DNA of 64,000 bases, taken from NCBI GenBank assembly GCA_005656395.1, contig SRSI01000027.1, positions 665,862 to 729,861 of the forward strand. Direction: 5' to 3'. The stretch's first letter is position 1; every line of letters starts with the position of its first letter. Of the stretch, positions 12,068 to 23,144 are shown in pieces. The translations under genes were made by a program, and so were the position numbers. A model generated the notes under the pieces. The model worked only from the letters and a program-made list of their open reading frames with translations. It did not search any database and was not told the origin of the DNA. The DNA comes from Strongyloides papillosus. Taxonomy: Eukaryota; Nematoda; Chromadorea; Rhabditida; Strongyloididae.

Positions 12068-12397
12068 CAAAGTCCCCCCGTATCCGCGGTTTCGTTATCC
12101 ACAGTTTGAAAATTATCAGAAACTAGAAAATTATAACATGTGAGGTGGTTTGATTTTTTTTATTTTAGTTATCTTAGACTGCAACCTCCATTTACGATTA
12201 AATTTTTAATTTTTTTTAAATTAAACTAATTAAAAGATCACTGTTGTTTACAATTGTTAGAAAAATATACCTTATCTATAATTAAAAGGTCTTAACACAT
12301 GAAGAAATATGAAATACTACGGTTCGCTATTGTCCGCAGTTTCGTTATCCACGGTAGTCTCCGGAAACAATAATCCGCGGATACAGAGGGACGACTG
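12068..12397. mobile_element. pogo/Tigger-like MITE (330 bp)
   Basis: The ends are inverted: the left reads CAAAGTCCCCCCGTATCCGC and the right, reverse complemented, reads CAGTCGTCCCTCTGTATCCGC. Both are followed by further inverted matches around 'ttcgttatccac'. The element is flanked by TA on both sides (12066-12067 and 12398-12399). The ends resemble termini of pogo/Tigger-type Tc1-mariner elements. It is too short to encode a transposase. It sits exactly at the left border of the homology between the units at 6.2 and 12.4 kb. Confidence 0.8.
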
Positions 12398-12664
12398 TAT
12401 TGTGTATGTTAAATATTTAAGTTGAAATTTTTTTAATAATCCGTTATAATTTCATGTATCTAGCAGTATAACATTAGGATTTTTAATTAAATCTTTATAA
12501 AATAGATAAAAAAACAATTGAAAAGCTTTTAAAAGACTCACAAAATTTAATTTTGTAGAAAAGTAGCTAATCTTGATGCATTTTCTAGTGTTAAACACCC
12601 ATATCGTTAGTCTTTGGCGTATTATTTTTAAATTTTTTATTTTTAGATTACTATGATTTTAAAT

Positions 12665-14225
12665 TTAAACTACTTGATAAGTAATAAAAGCGTAATTTCT
12701 CAAATTCTTTCCTGTATATTGAATAAGAGTTATATTTCTAGTTGACGTTAAAGATGAATCTTGTAAAGTACCACATAAACAAAGACCAGTATTTATGACA
12801 TCCCAACTATATTTTATTTGTAAACAATCGTTTTCGAAACATGGATTTTTACTAGTGCAATTTAGTGCTTCTACATTTATACGAATTTTTTTCCCTTCCG
12901 GTGCAGTTAATTTAACAGTACAATTCGCATTTGAATAAAAAAATAATGGATGTTTTCCTGATGAATCATTTATGTTTATAAGGCCATCAGGACACAAAGG
13001 ACCTGTAAATTGCAATTTTTCGCAAGTATCCCCTGTATAGCCTGTAGGACATTCACACTTGCTTCCATCGCTTTTAGGATACCCATTTTCCCTACATTCT
13101 ACAGTAGGCTTTCTGTGACTTTTGCAGTATACAATATCTAACCATTTTAAATCTGAAAAAACAGGTCGAATTTCTTGTCCTGTTAAAAATACTCTATTAT
13201 CACTTAGAATTTTACGAGTATATGTTTTTCTATCAAGAAAAGATTTATATTTATCTGAAAAATGTCCAATTGACGAGAAATCATAATTAGTATATAATGA
13301 AACATTAAATAATTTTGTGTAGTGTGTTCTATATGCATATTCAATATTCATTATATTTAAAGCAATATAATCATCTCTATCTTTTCTCTTAACCGTTGGA
13401 ATTAGTCCTAAATACATTAGAATTTTTTTTGCAATACAACCTGGTTTTTTATTGCAACTAACATCAATTTCCATATTATATACTTCTTCTTTATGTAAAG
13501 TAGTGCTACCGCTAAAATAGAAGTCTGAATCAGTTTTGCTTCTATTATAGAAAAATCTAATAAATGGAAGAGTTACTTCTTTACATTTTTCTACACAAGT
13601 AACTTTTTCCTTTATACATTTATCTACACAAGTACTGTTACATTTTTTATAATCTTTTTTACATTTTTCACATTTTTTTCCACATTTTTTACATTCTTCA
13701 CACATTTTTTTACAGTCTTTGGAACTGCTTTTACAGTTTTTACATTTTTTTTCATTTGACTTTTTCAATTCATTACATTTGGATGTACATTTTTCACAAT
13801 CTTTATTACATTTAGTAAAGTGTTTTTTACATTTTGAACATTTTTTTTTATCTGCCCTTTTCCATTTTTCACAATGGGTTGTACATGTGTCGTTACAATT
13901 TATTTTTTTCTCGTAACATGTTGAATTATATTGAAACTCAATACATGAATGTTCCGAAATCATTTTTAAAGCAGTTATAATATTTGATTTACTGAATTCC
14001 TCATATTTTGTTTCATTATCTATACAATAATTGACATTATATTTATAACTATTTACATTAGGTTTAATTTTTTTGGGATAATTTTTTCTGGAATTAATTT
14101 TTTTAGAACCATGAACATAGTTATTCAAAAAAACATAAATCTAAAAAGATTTGTTTTAAAAAGTTATACGCAATACTTACGCATAAAAATATTAATAAAT
14201 TTAACAGGATATTAAAACATCCCAT
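12665..14225 (-). CDS. Secreted astacin-like pseudoprotease with expanded Cys-rich insertion (copy 3)
   Basis: Exons on the minus strand are 14181-14225 and 12665-14140, with a 40-base intron at the conserved site; the product is 506 aa. The signal peptide is MGCFNILLNLLIFLC. The active-site stretch reads KKILMYLGLIP and the Met-turn SIGHF, so this copy too lacks all zinc ligands and the catalytic Glu. The insertion is longer than in copies 1 and 2 and has about 22 Cys, many in KKCxKC-type steps. EGF-like and CUB-like modules close the protein. The gene lies in a direct duplication of the copy 2 unit. Confidence 0.87.
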
Positions 14226-14400
14226 ATTGAGAGTATATTTAAAATTTTATACAATAAAAATATGTCTTAATTTATTTTTTTTACACTTATATACAGATTA
14301 AATTATTATTTAAAGAAAATATTTAATTGTACTTTGTCAAAATAACCTACTACATTTTGATTTAACAAAATTTTGTATTGATAAAATAGAAATAATTTTA
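14226..14400 (-). promoter_or_regulatory. Conserved proximal promoter of astacin-like gene 3
   Basis: Minus-strand counterpart of the other two promoters, with a TATA-like 'tgtatataag' at about 14287-14296 and the same upstream blocks. Confidence 0.6.
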
Positions 14401-16014
14401 TTGAAGTATTATTTATCATTTAATCCTAAAAAATCTAATCATTTATTTTTGATCATGCATTAAAAAACAAATTAGTATTTTTTTTCATTAAATATTGTCT
14501 CTCTTTTTAGTTTAAAATTTAGTTTGTAACTGTTAAATTATTCAGGTTAGTTCGAGAAGGGTTTTTAAGAAATTTGTTTATACAATTTTGTTCATTATTG
14601 TGATACAAATATAGTAATATAATTAATTTGTTGCCTAAATACATTTTATTTTAGTTTTGCAGGTTTCACAAAAAATTAAAATTTTGTACGAGGTTAAAAA
14701 AATCCCGAATTTAGGTGTATTTTTTAACTTTCAATAAATTTAATCTTTTTTTATAAAAAGATATTTTTTATGATCGCTATTGATTGTAAAATCAACATTC
14801 TTTTTTATCTATTCATAAAATACTATGAACATGCTGGTAGCACAAAATATCCATTAAAGTTAAATAAAATATTTAATAACTTTTTTAATGCATAATACAT
14901 TTCCACGATATTTTGTGCTTTTAATAAATTTTCTCATCTTTTATAACATATTTAAAGATTGTTCTTGAATCTTCAAAAAGTAGGGAACTCACTACTTTGA
15001 GCATAGGAATTTTTTCTAATATTAATAATTCTACAAAAAGGTTTGGAAACATTTTTGTTTCATAATAATACATTTGTTAATCTCATTTAATATTTACAAT
15101 TTGACATATTTTATCATATTGGTAATTACTTTTAAAATTATATAGATTTTTGAACATTACAAATTTATAAAGCATATTTTTTGTAAATTTTTTACATTGT
15201 TATAGAAAATAAGAATAACATTTATGTTAAATTATTAATTAATAGTAAAATACAAGGTTTAAATTATTGAATATTATAGAAAATTAAAGCACAGATTAAT
15301 TTTATGTTTCTTTAATCTTTTTAAAGATTGATCATATTTGAGGTTGTACGTAAATATTTCAATTTTATTTAGCTAAAAATTACCAAGTTTTGTAAATCAA
15401 TATTCTAACATATCTCTTTTTGGAAGCGTAAAAATATGCTTTTTCAAATTTAATTTTTGTATTCTATTTTGTCCCGTATTTTTGTTAAAAAGCTTTTAAA
15501 ATGTATCAAAAAAGTTAGAACATAGATTTTTAATGTATCTGAAATCACAAAAAATTTATGTTTATAGAATAAAAGCAAATCAAATTAATCATTCAGATCC
15601 TTTTTTGACATCTAGGATATCAAAAACTCTAAATTTGTATTTTCATCACATAAATATATTGAAAATATATCATAAAAGTACAAGTAAAAATCACATGCAA
15701 CAATTTAATCTAAGGGTTTAAAAATTTGGTCTTTTTTTGTAATCATTTTATAACATTATTTTATACAGCAAAAATTTATTAATACTTAATATATCAGAAT
15801 TAAGCTACAAATTTTTTTCCTTAATTAAGTTATATCAATTCATCTTTAATAAAGTTTTGATTCCAATAATTACATTTCTTTCAATTACGGTTTCCACAAA
15901 GTTTAAATTTTAAAAAGTTATTTCAAAAGTTGTCAAGACGCAATATTTTCTTACTAATATCTAACGGCTTCTTCATAAATATTTGTTTATAAAATTTTAA
16001 AATTAGACTAAAAA
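14401..16014. other. Duplicated upstream region and intergenic DNA
   Basis: The stretch to about 15640 is the paralogue of 8171-9560, without the 235-bp insertion. From 15640 to the HSCB gene it is AT-rich DNA with no gene. A short open frame at 15533-15721 lies in this repeat and has no support. Confidence 0.55.
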
Positions 16015-16733
16015 TCAGTCTAAATTCAAACGTTTCAAGATATGATTTCTTGCACTCGTGATAAATTTTAAACGTGTAACTAATTTCTTTGCCTCATTAA
16101 CGTCATTATTCTGAAAGGCTTTTTTAAGGTTATCAATAATACTGTTCTGTTCTTTTTCCATCAAATCTTTCTTGTCATGTAACAATTTATCATCCTTTAT
16201 TTCTGATATTTCCTCATTCAAACTCATCATCTCCATTAACAACTCATTATTTGTTGCCATATCTATAGAAAAAAAGTAATTGATAGTAAAATTATTTTTT
16301 ATACATACCATCTTCTTTTGTTGTGGAATTGCCTAGTAAATATTCAGCCCTTAAAATAGGGTCTTGAATAGTTTTGAAAGCATCATTTAGTAGGGCAGAA
16401 TGTTTATCTGAAAGCATCTTTTCTTCTTCACTTTTGCAACCAAATTTATCTGGATGTACTTTTGATTGTAATTGCCTTAAATTTGTTTTTAATTCATTCT
16501 CGGGAATATTGAATGATTTTTTTATTTCTAGGCGTTGGAATGGGCATAAATTTTCCTCAGGCTTTTGAATGATGTTACAATTTTTACAAAATGTTAGATC
16601 TTCGGTATCTAGATTGCATTTCCAACAGTTTTTGTTACGAAAAAAGAGGATTCTAAAATTTCTTTACAATTCTATGATTAATTAGTACTAACCTCGAATA
16701 TCTTGAATTAGTAGATTCTAGAAATAATTTCAT
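16015..16733 (-). CDS. HSCB: HSCB-type J-protein, mitochondrial Fe-S cluster co-chaperone
   Basis: Three exons, 16693-16733, 16309-16652 and 16015-16262, with introns of 41 and 46 bases, give 210 aa. The protein has the animal HSCB layout. A zinc-binding domain carries CWKC (23-26) and CKNC (36-39). A J domain has HPDKF at 80-84, which stimulates the HSP70 ATPase, and is followed by the expected LRAEYLL helix. The C-terminal three-helix domain, which binds the scaffold ISCU, ends in SARNHILKRL. The first 20 residues are basic and hydrophobic and may serve as a mitochondrial presequence. HSCB hands nascent Fe-S clusters from ISCU to recipients together with mortalin-type HSP70. The gene starts 154 bases after the COX15 stop on the same strand. 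Confidence 0.9.
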
Positions 16734-16887
16734 TTTTTAAGAAAATTGGAAAACAAATCTCTTGTTTGGAAAAATGTGGAAAGAAACTTATTTTAGATAT
16801 TATCATTTATAATACTAATCATATGAGCAATCTTTCAACAACAAACTATCTTTATTAAATAACAACTACTTTGTTTCTTACAATAAC
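16734..16887 (-). promoter_or_regulatory. Possible intercistronic region COX15-HSCB
   Basis: This 154-base gap between two same-strand genes contains an AATAAA (minus strand, 16851-16856) about 30 bases after the COX15 stop. The spacing is compatible with a nematode operon resolved by trans-splicing, but no strong TTTCAG-type acceptor is seen before the HSCB ATG. Confidence 0.35.
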
Positions 16888-18241
16888 TTATTTTGGCAGT
16901 CTTTTCAACTCACTAGCAAGCCAAAGTGAAAATGAAAGGAGAGCCATGGATCCAGATTGATGACATGCAGCAAGCCATACCGGAACAAAATGGATTAATG
17001 TAAGAATACCCAATGCTGCTTGTGTATAACCCATAAGAATGAGACCATTTACTGCCATCTTCGTTCTTGGTGGTAATGGCATTTTTCTACTAACCATCCA
17101 TGTTGCAGTGATAACAATAAGTGTAAGATAAGCCATGTTTCGGTGGATAAATTGAACTGTAACAGGGTTTTCGGTAAAGTTTTTCCATTGTGGTGACTGG
17201 GATAGCATGTTTTCTGGTATCCATCTGTCAGCAAACTTTGGCCATGAGTTGTAGACTAGACCGGCATCTAAACCAGCTACCAAAGCTCCTACCATTGCTG
17301 TAACGAATACTAGAGCTTTACTTGAATGAGCCAAACCAATGAAACGACCTAATTTTGGAACATTTGAATGCTAGAAAGTTGTTTAAAAAATATTTTAAAA
17401 ACATATAAACATACATCAACCGGTTTAAGAACAAAATTTAGTCCAGTCCATAAAAATTCCGAAAAAAGTAAAAATGCCATACCTAAATGTGTTGCAAGTC
17501 TATATTGACTAACTCTGGGGATATCCTTATTAGAATTATTTGATGGATCAAGACCAGATTTAACCATCCACCAACCAATACCACCTTGTGCTAGCAGTAA
17601 AGCACTAGAAACAGCCATACGTATTTTCATTGGTCTGGTAAAACGGCCTCTGGCCCAAAAATAAGCACATGGTACTAGGAAAGCAATACCAATAGCTCTC
17701 CCCCACATTCTATGAAAGTATTCCATGTAAAAGATAAACTTAAATTCTTTAAGAGTCATCTCTTCTGTTGATGTTTTACTTAAAAAATAACAATTAATTC
17801 TTAAGATTTTTCTTTTTTACTTACTATTTATATTCAGGGAATTGTTTGTATCTGGCAAATTCTTCCTCCCATTCTTTTTGTGTAAGAGGTGGCTTCATTG
17901 TTTTAATTAAATCCCATTGAACCATTGATAAACCGGATTCAGTTAATCTTGTCAATCCACCTAAAGCTACAGCTCCGTATACCATACCAGCACATCCTAG
18001 AAGCCAAACTCCAATTGTTTTTCTTTGTCCAGATGTCAACCCATCATACAAGCCTGTCTTTGGTTTTGGTATTTGTGTGGCAAGTTGACGTACTGATAAA
18101 GTTTGAGGAAAACTAAAAGATTGTCAGTCAGAAATGGAAATTGAAGATAGGGTACCTTTTTAAAGTATATTTTGTTGATGTAATAATTTGTTTATGATGT
18201 GCAAGAAGACTCCTAGATATCTGTTTAAGTTGTAGAAACAT
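16888..18241 (-). CDS. COX15: COX15, heme A synthase
   Basis: Four exons, 18156-18241, 17825-18112, 17415-17778 and 16888-17370, with introns of 43, 46 and 44 bases, give 406 aa, close to the usual animal length of about 410. The first exon is a basic, Ser/Thr-containing mitochondrial presequence. Family landmarks follow in order: [19 protein letters not shown], the [21 protein letters not shown] block with its heme-ligand His, [12 protein letters not shown], a THLG His, [10 protein letters not shown], and [11 protein letters not shown] near the end. The pattern implies eight membrane segments in the inner membrane. The enzyme oxidises the C8 methyl of heme O to make heme A for cytochrome c oxidase. 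The start is set by the presequence and the first ATG. Confidence 0.95.
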
Positions 18242-18786
18242 TTTAAAGAATTTTAATTAAAAGAATCTCCTTACAAACAGCAGATAATTAATTTAAATTA
18301 TCAAAGGTACCATTTTCCAACTCTATGTAAACAATTCAAAGTAAGAGGGATAAGAGAAACGACAAATTTAAAAAACTATTTTTCCAAAGTCTACCTTAAC
18401 TACAACGTATTATAAATTTTTTCCACTACTTTTTTGATAAAATTCAAACATAAAAACAAACAAATACAAAATAAATACAAAAATTGATTTTTTACAATTC
18501 CCTATTGTTAAAAATGTTATAATAAAGTAATTCATAACATGTGAATCAAGATATTTATACAAATTATTTATAAAGATTGTTGTAATTGTTTAAATTTACT
18601 TTACAAATGATGTATTTTGTTAAGATTTTGAACAATACATCATGGTTTTGGTAAACATTAAATGTATTGTGATTACGTTTAAATACTATTTTAACGGTAA
18701 GGAGTGTCATCTTGTTATAGAAGTGATCTTGATACCTTTTGATTTCATTTTTATTTATTTATATTATATTTCTGATTTTATTAAAT
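18242..18786. promoter_or_regulatory. Divergent intergenic region
   Basis: These 545 bases separate the starts of COX15 (-) and the 454-aa gene (+) and must hold both promoters. They are AT-rich and no specific element is recognised. Confidence 0.4.
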
Positions 18787-20213
18787 ATGGATGTTGGTCA
18801 TAAGGATAAAAAAGGTATGTTTTACTTATTTTCCCTCTGTAACTTTTTTTTTCTCCCTAACTTTTTTATTTTTTAGACTTGATGAAAGAATTAAAAGAAA
18901 AAGTGCAAAAGTTGAATCTACCAAGAAAATATCAAAGTGCAGTAGGAAGAAGTTATTACGTCGATGAAAATTATGATAAAAATAAAAACAGAAATACATT
19001 TCCAAGAATGAGATATATATACGCATTTCCTGAGGAAATTGCAGAAAAGTACTTTGGTATGGGTGATACAAAAAAGACAACAACACACTCTACAGAAATT
19101 TTTGAAAGAGAAGAAATAAACTATGAATCATATAGATTAAGAGATTACCATCCAACGAATAATAATAAATTTCTTTCGTCATGCCCGGAGATACATATAG
19201 AGACAGAAAAGTTATCCCCAAGAACTATTAACCACCCAATAACAGTTAATCATGAATCACCATTCTCATCAAACAAATCAACGTATTTAGCATCAGAATA
19301 TTTATTGAAAAATACAAAAGAATCTTCACCAGGGTCTTTAGGAAAGAAATCATCTTTAAAAGAGGTGGTTGGATCTCCTTACCTAAAAACTCTTGAAGAA
19401 TCTCTATCGACACATTTTTCTAATCTAAATCACCTACAGATGGAGGAATTAAAATCAAGGAATAAAGTTTCGGAGAATGATTGTTCACAACACCTATGGG
19501 AGAAGGTATTGTGTTTTAGTGATGGAAATAAAAAGGCTATTGTTAAGATAGAAAATCGCATGATGATTAATATGAATGATACCGATATTTCGTTTATAGA
19601 TGAATCAACAAAACCCATGATATTGAGGACAATTTCTTATTTGTATGAAAAGATTGATAAAAAGGTTCCACTAGAATGGTTAGATTTATATGTCATAAAG
19701 ACGTGGAATTATTCAATTATTCTTCCATTGGAAAGGAAATTTTTTGACATTATTAGTGATGAGAACGAGGAGAAAGAGAAGTTGGGGGAGAAGTTGAATG
19801 AAAAATATTGTAATTATGAGAATATATTAAGTAGGATAGTTTTGAAGAATGATGATTTATTGGCATTAAAGGCTTTTTTAATTATGAAAGGTGAAGCATA
19901 CAAATTTCATTATAATGTTATTCAAGATCCAGAAATTAAAAAATTATATTTAGAGAAATCAATAGCATGTCATAAAGAATTGTTAAATATTTTGGTAACG
20001 GATCTGAATGACGATATTGGAAATATTTGGAGGGGCTTAAGATACTCCATGGGATTACTAAGAAAATCAAAGAGCAAAGATAAAGATTTCATAAAATCAA
20101 TCCAATTTTTAGTAAACTATTTCTTAGAAGATAAAATATTTGGAAAACTATGCGTATGTGATCAAAAGAAGGTGTTAAAATATCAACAATATTTAGCTAA
20201 TTTGGAGGAATAA
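18787..20213 (+). CDS. Uncharacterised 454-aa protein, possible divergent 14-3-3
   Basis: Exon 1 (18787-18814, MDVGHKDKK) joins exon 2 (18877-20213) over a 62-base intron with a long T-rich acceptor. The first half is Ser/Asn/Lys-rich and probably disordered. From about residue 215 the protein is helical. The stretch ALKAFLIMKGEAYKF resembles the KVFYLKMKGDYYRY segment of 14-3-3 proteins, and further similarities follow (KSIACHKELLNIL; WRGLRYSMGLL at the place of LALNFSVF). The preceding WNYSIILPLERKFFDI fits the WRVISSIEQK helix. Key phosphopeptide-binding residues are not obviously all kept. No other family is recognised. The gene is divergently paired with COX15. Confidence 0.7.
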
Positions 20214-21229
20214 TATCTTATTGTTTTATATTAACATAAATTATTATTTTTATTCATTTAATAGTATTGTGAGAAATTATTTTATTATTTTACATCATAT
20301 ATACTAATGCACATAAAATAAAAATTAAACAGTGGAAGTGTAATGTCAGATTTTTTTGATAAACAAATATTCTAAAGCAATCACTGTTTCTATATTTTTA
20401 TTCTTCATAGAAAAAAAACAAAACGATAAATGATTGAATAATTTTGCTGACACTGTCTCTAGTTAATTTTATATGGGTCATATTTATGTACAATTATTAT
20501 TGTTTTTATTGTTTTCTTTTAAAATTTTTTTAGTATAATTTTATAAATGTCTTCAATCGATTAGCCGACAAAAATGAACATATCAGATAAATGAATTTTT
20601 TGAAAGAAAGTTATTTTATTTATTTACATTAAAATATTAGATGTACCATTTTATTGAAATAACTTTTAATTACACTAAAATAAATTGTACTTTTTTGTTT
20701 GGTAGTCTTTTTTTAATCATCTGTCAAAATATAATTTATTAGACAAGTATTTAGAAAGTTTTTATATGTAACAGTTTTCTGTGTAACTCATTTATCAAAA
20801 ATGTAATATTCTTTTCTGAAGTTGGAAACATTTAACAATGTGAAAGGGTGATAAAAATTACGTGTTTACCATTTGGTTAATAAAATACAAAGTAACAGTT
20901 TACTACTTAAAAATATTTTAAGTTTTAAATAATAGAAATTAAACATCTTTGAGAAAGTTGGAAAATTTTATGTAGGAATTTTCTATCATTAAGATTAGAT
21001 GGCGAAAAAATTGAGATAAAACAATATTGATAAAGATTCTTTTTTTGCTGTTTTAGAATAATTTATAAAAGGAGTATATAAAACATACTTTCACTTATCT
21101 TTATAGTCATAAATTTATTTCATTGACGTTTACATACACATTAAAGTATTTTTTAATTATGTATAGATTTTTTTTCAAATATAAATAATTATATAAGATT
21201 TTTACTAATACTATTTATTTTTAGGAAAG
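20214..21229. other. Intergenic and upstream region of PMT-2
   Basis: About 1 kb of AT-rich DNA. It ends in a splice-acceptor-like ttatttttag at 21215-21224, five bases before the PMT-2 ATG. That acceptor could serve SL trans-splicing or a 5' UTR intron. A TATA-like 'gagtatataaaacat' lies near 21070. Confidence 0.45.
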
Positions 21230-22582
21230 ATGTCTGCAGGAAAACGTGAAATTATTGTTGCCGCTTTGGATAGACTTAAACCAACTACAGCTATCAATGC
21301 ATTTATTTTAACTCCAACATGTATTGGTTCAGGGATATGCGTTAAGAAAATTTACAGAGAAGAATTAGAAAGAATTTCTGGTAAGGATGTTGCTACCAAA
21401 TCAACTATTGAAGTTTGTAAGAACATTGAAGAGTTATCAACATTCCCCGATACCCACAAAAACCTTGATTTCCTCTATTTCAACAACATTCTAGATTGTT
21501 TTGGTGCAATTAAGGAAGAGAAAAAGTTAGACGTTATTATAAACGCAGCATTAGCTTCATTAAGAGAAGGTGGTTGTTTTATTGTTAGAGAAAACATGGA
21601 AAAACACACTGGAAGTGATTTGGCTCTCCTTACAAATTACTTTGATATTTATAGAAAGACAATTGATGGTAAAAATTTGGGGTTGAATTTTTATTCAATG
21701 AATCAAATTGAGGCATCTGTTTATACTTCAAATAACTTTATGGATGTATATTGGATTTTCACAAAACAAGTCTTCCCAGAGAAGTATGGTGATAATTTAG
21801 AGACTTTCAGAGATTTCCTTGATAAGACACAATACCTCAGTGTTCATGTTGCTGGGTATGAATTCATCTTTGGAAAAGACTTTATCTCCCCAGGAGGGTA
21901 TGATCAAAATTATGATATTATTAGAAGATACAAAACAATGAAACCAGGGATGAGAATGCTTGACATTGGTGTTGGAATCGGTGGTGGTGCCGTCCAAGTT
22001 GCTAAGGAATTTGGAGTAAATGTTTTGGGAATTGATTTAAGTGCCAACATGATTGTTAATGCCTTTGAGAGGAATCAAGTAAATAAAGATGCTCGTATTA
22101 GTTATAGAATTACAGATGCTTTGACATACCAATTCGAACCAGCATCATTTGATCTTATATTCTCAAGAGATTGCATTCAACATATTGGTGATACAGAAAA
22201 ACTTTTCAAAAATATTTATGATGCTCTTAAACCAGGTGGTGAATTCCTTATTACAATGTATGGTGTTGGTCATGGTAAACTATCACCAGAATTCATTGAT
22301 TATACAAAAAGAAGACATTACTTCTTGAAGAATTTGGAACAGTTTGAACAAGTCGCATTAACGACTGGATTTGTTGAGATTCACACAGAAAATTTGACAC
22401 CAAGATTTAAGGAAATTTTGGAAGTTGAATTGAAGAGACTCCAAGATGGTAAGGAAGAATTTGTCTCTAAATTTGGACAAGAAGAATGGGAAGGACATGT
22501 TAAAGGATGGTCTTCAAAACTTGGATACATTGCTGATGACAATCATAATTGGTTACTTATTCAAGGTAGAAAACCACAATAA
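21230..22582 (+). CDS. pmt-2: Phosphoethanolamine N-methyltransferase PMT-2
   Basis: An intronless 450-aa protein with the PMT-2 layout: a vestigial N-terminal methyltransferase-like half (residues 1-200) and an active C-terminal half. The conserved [14 protein letters not shown] stretch (210-223) is typical of phosphobase methyltransferases. SAM motif I is [11 protein letters not shown] (243-253), followed by GIDLS (267-271), RDCIQHI (313-319) and LKPGG (333-337). In C. elegans PMT-2 performs the last two methylations, from phospho-monomethylethanolamine to phosphocholine, after PMT-1 has made the first. The pathway is absent from mammals. The ATG follows a strong acceptor signal by five bases, consistent with a trans-spliced leader. 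Confidence 0.95.
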   Translation: MSAGKREIIVAALDRLKPTTAINAFILTPTCIGSGICVKKIYREELERISGKDVATKSTIEVCKNIEELSTFPDTHKNLDFLYFNNILDCFGAIKEEKKLDVIINAALASLREGGCFIVRENMEKHTGSDLALLTNYFDIYRKTIDGKNLGLNFYSMNQIEASVYTSNNFMDVYWIFTKQVFPEKYGDNLETFRDFLDKTQYLSVHVAGYEFIFGKDFISPGGYDQNYDIIRRYKTMKPGMRMLDIGVGIGGGAVQVAKEFGVNVLGIDLSANMIVNAFERNQVNKDARISYRITDALTYQFEPASFDLIFSRDCIQHIGDTEKLFKNIYDALKPGGEFLITMYGVGHGKLSPEFIDYTKRRHYFLKNLEQFEQVALTTGFVEIHTENLTPRFKEILEVELKRLQDGKEEFVSKFGQEEWEGHVKGWSSKLGYIADDNHNWLLIQGRKPQ

Positions 22583-23144
22583 AGATGAAATTGTTTGAAA
22601 GAGTGATGACAACAAAAGGATTATAAATATAAAACTTTTATGACATTATACATTGTTCAATCAACTACAAGTCAACAACATATTATCTGTGTTTTTAATA
22701 ATTATTTCTTTATAGATAATGATTGTTTTTTAAATTCTTTTATTATGTTTAAGATTAATAAAAAAGCTATTATAATATTTTTAAAGGTTATAGTATTATT
22801 TTTATTAACTTTTATGTTATTTACAATGTTATTAGAAATGACAAATACATTTATGTAAACTAATTATAAATTTTGATGATTTTATTCGAGTAATATTTCG
22901 AGTTTCAACATTTATTGTCGTGAACAGTACACTTTTTGTTGTTAACCGAAGTAGAGATAAGAGTAATAAGTAGATGTCACATAACAGTACGACAATGTAT
23001 CACACTACAAAGTATCTTTGTGCATTGATTGTTCAATAAGTGTGTTTTTAGAACATAAGTACATCGTATAAATAAGCTTTTCTCTAATTAAAGTTTTATT
23101 CTGACCAACCTTTATCTTTATCACTATATCTATATTCTTTGGTC
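22583..23144. other. 3' flank of PMT-2 and upstream of F-box-like gene
   Basis: The first part is probably the PMT-2 3' UTR. It holds a 72-codon open frame (22640-22858) with a hydrophobic tail that I do not accept as a gene. The rest is AT-rich. Confidence 0.4.

Noticed and set aside
15533..15721. 62-codon frame in the duplicated upstream region
   Set aside because: The frame is not kept in the paralogous region near 9470-9600 and the composition is random.
16374..16568. Plus-strand frame over the HSCB J domain
   Set aside because: The minus strand reads CxxC and HPDKF in the proper order with good splice sites, so this is a shadow.
22640..22858. 72-codon open frame with hydrophobic C-terminus after PMT-2
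   Set aside because: It begins in the likely PMT-2 3' UTR, has the composition of random AT-rich DNA and shows no own promoter or family.
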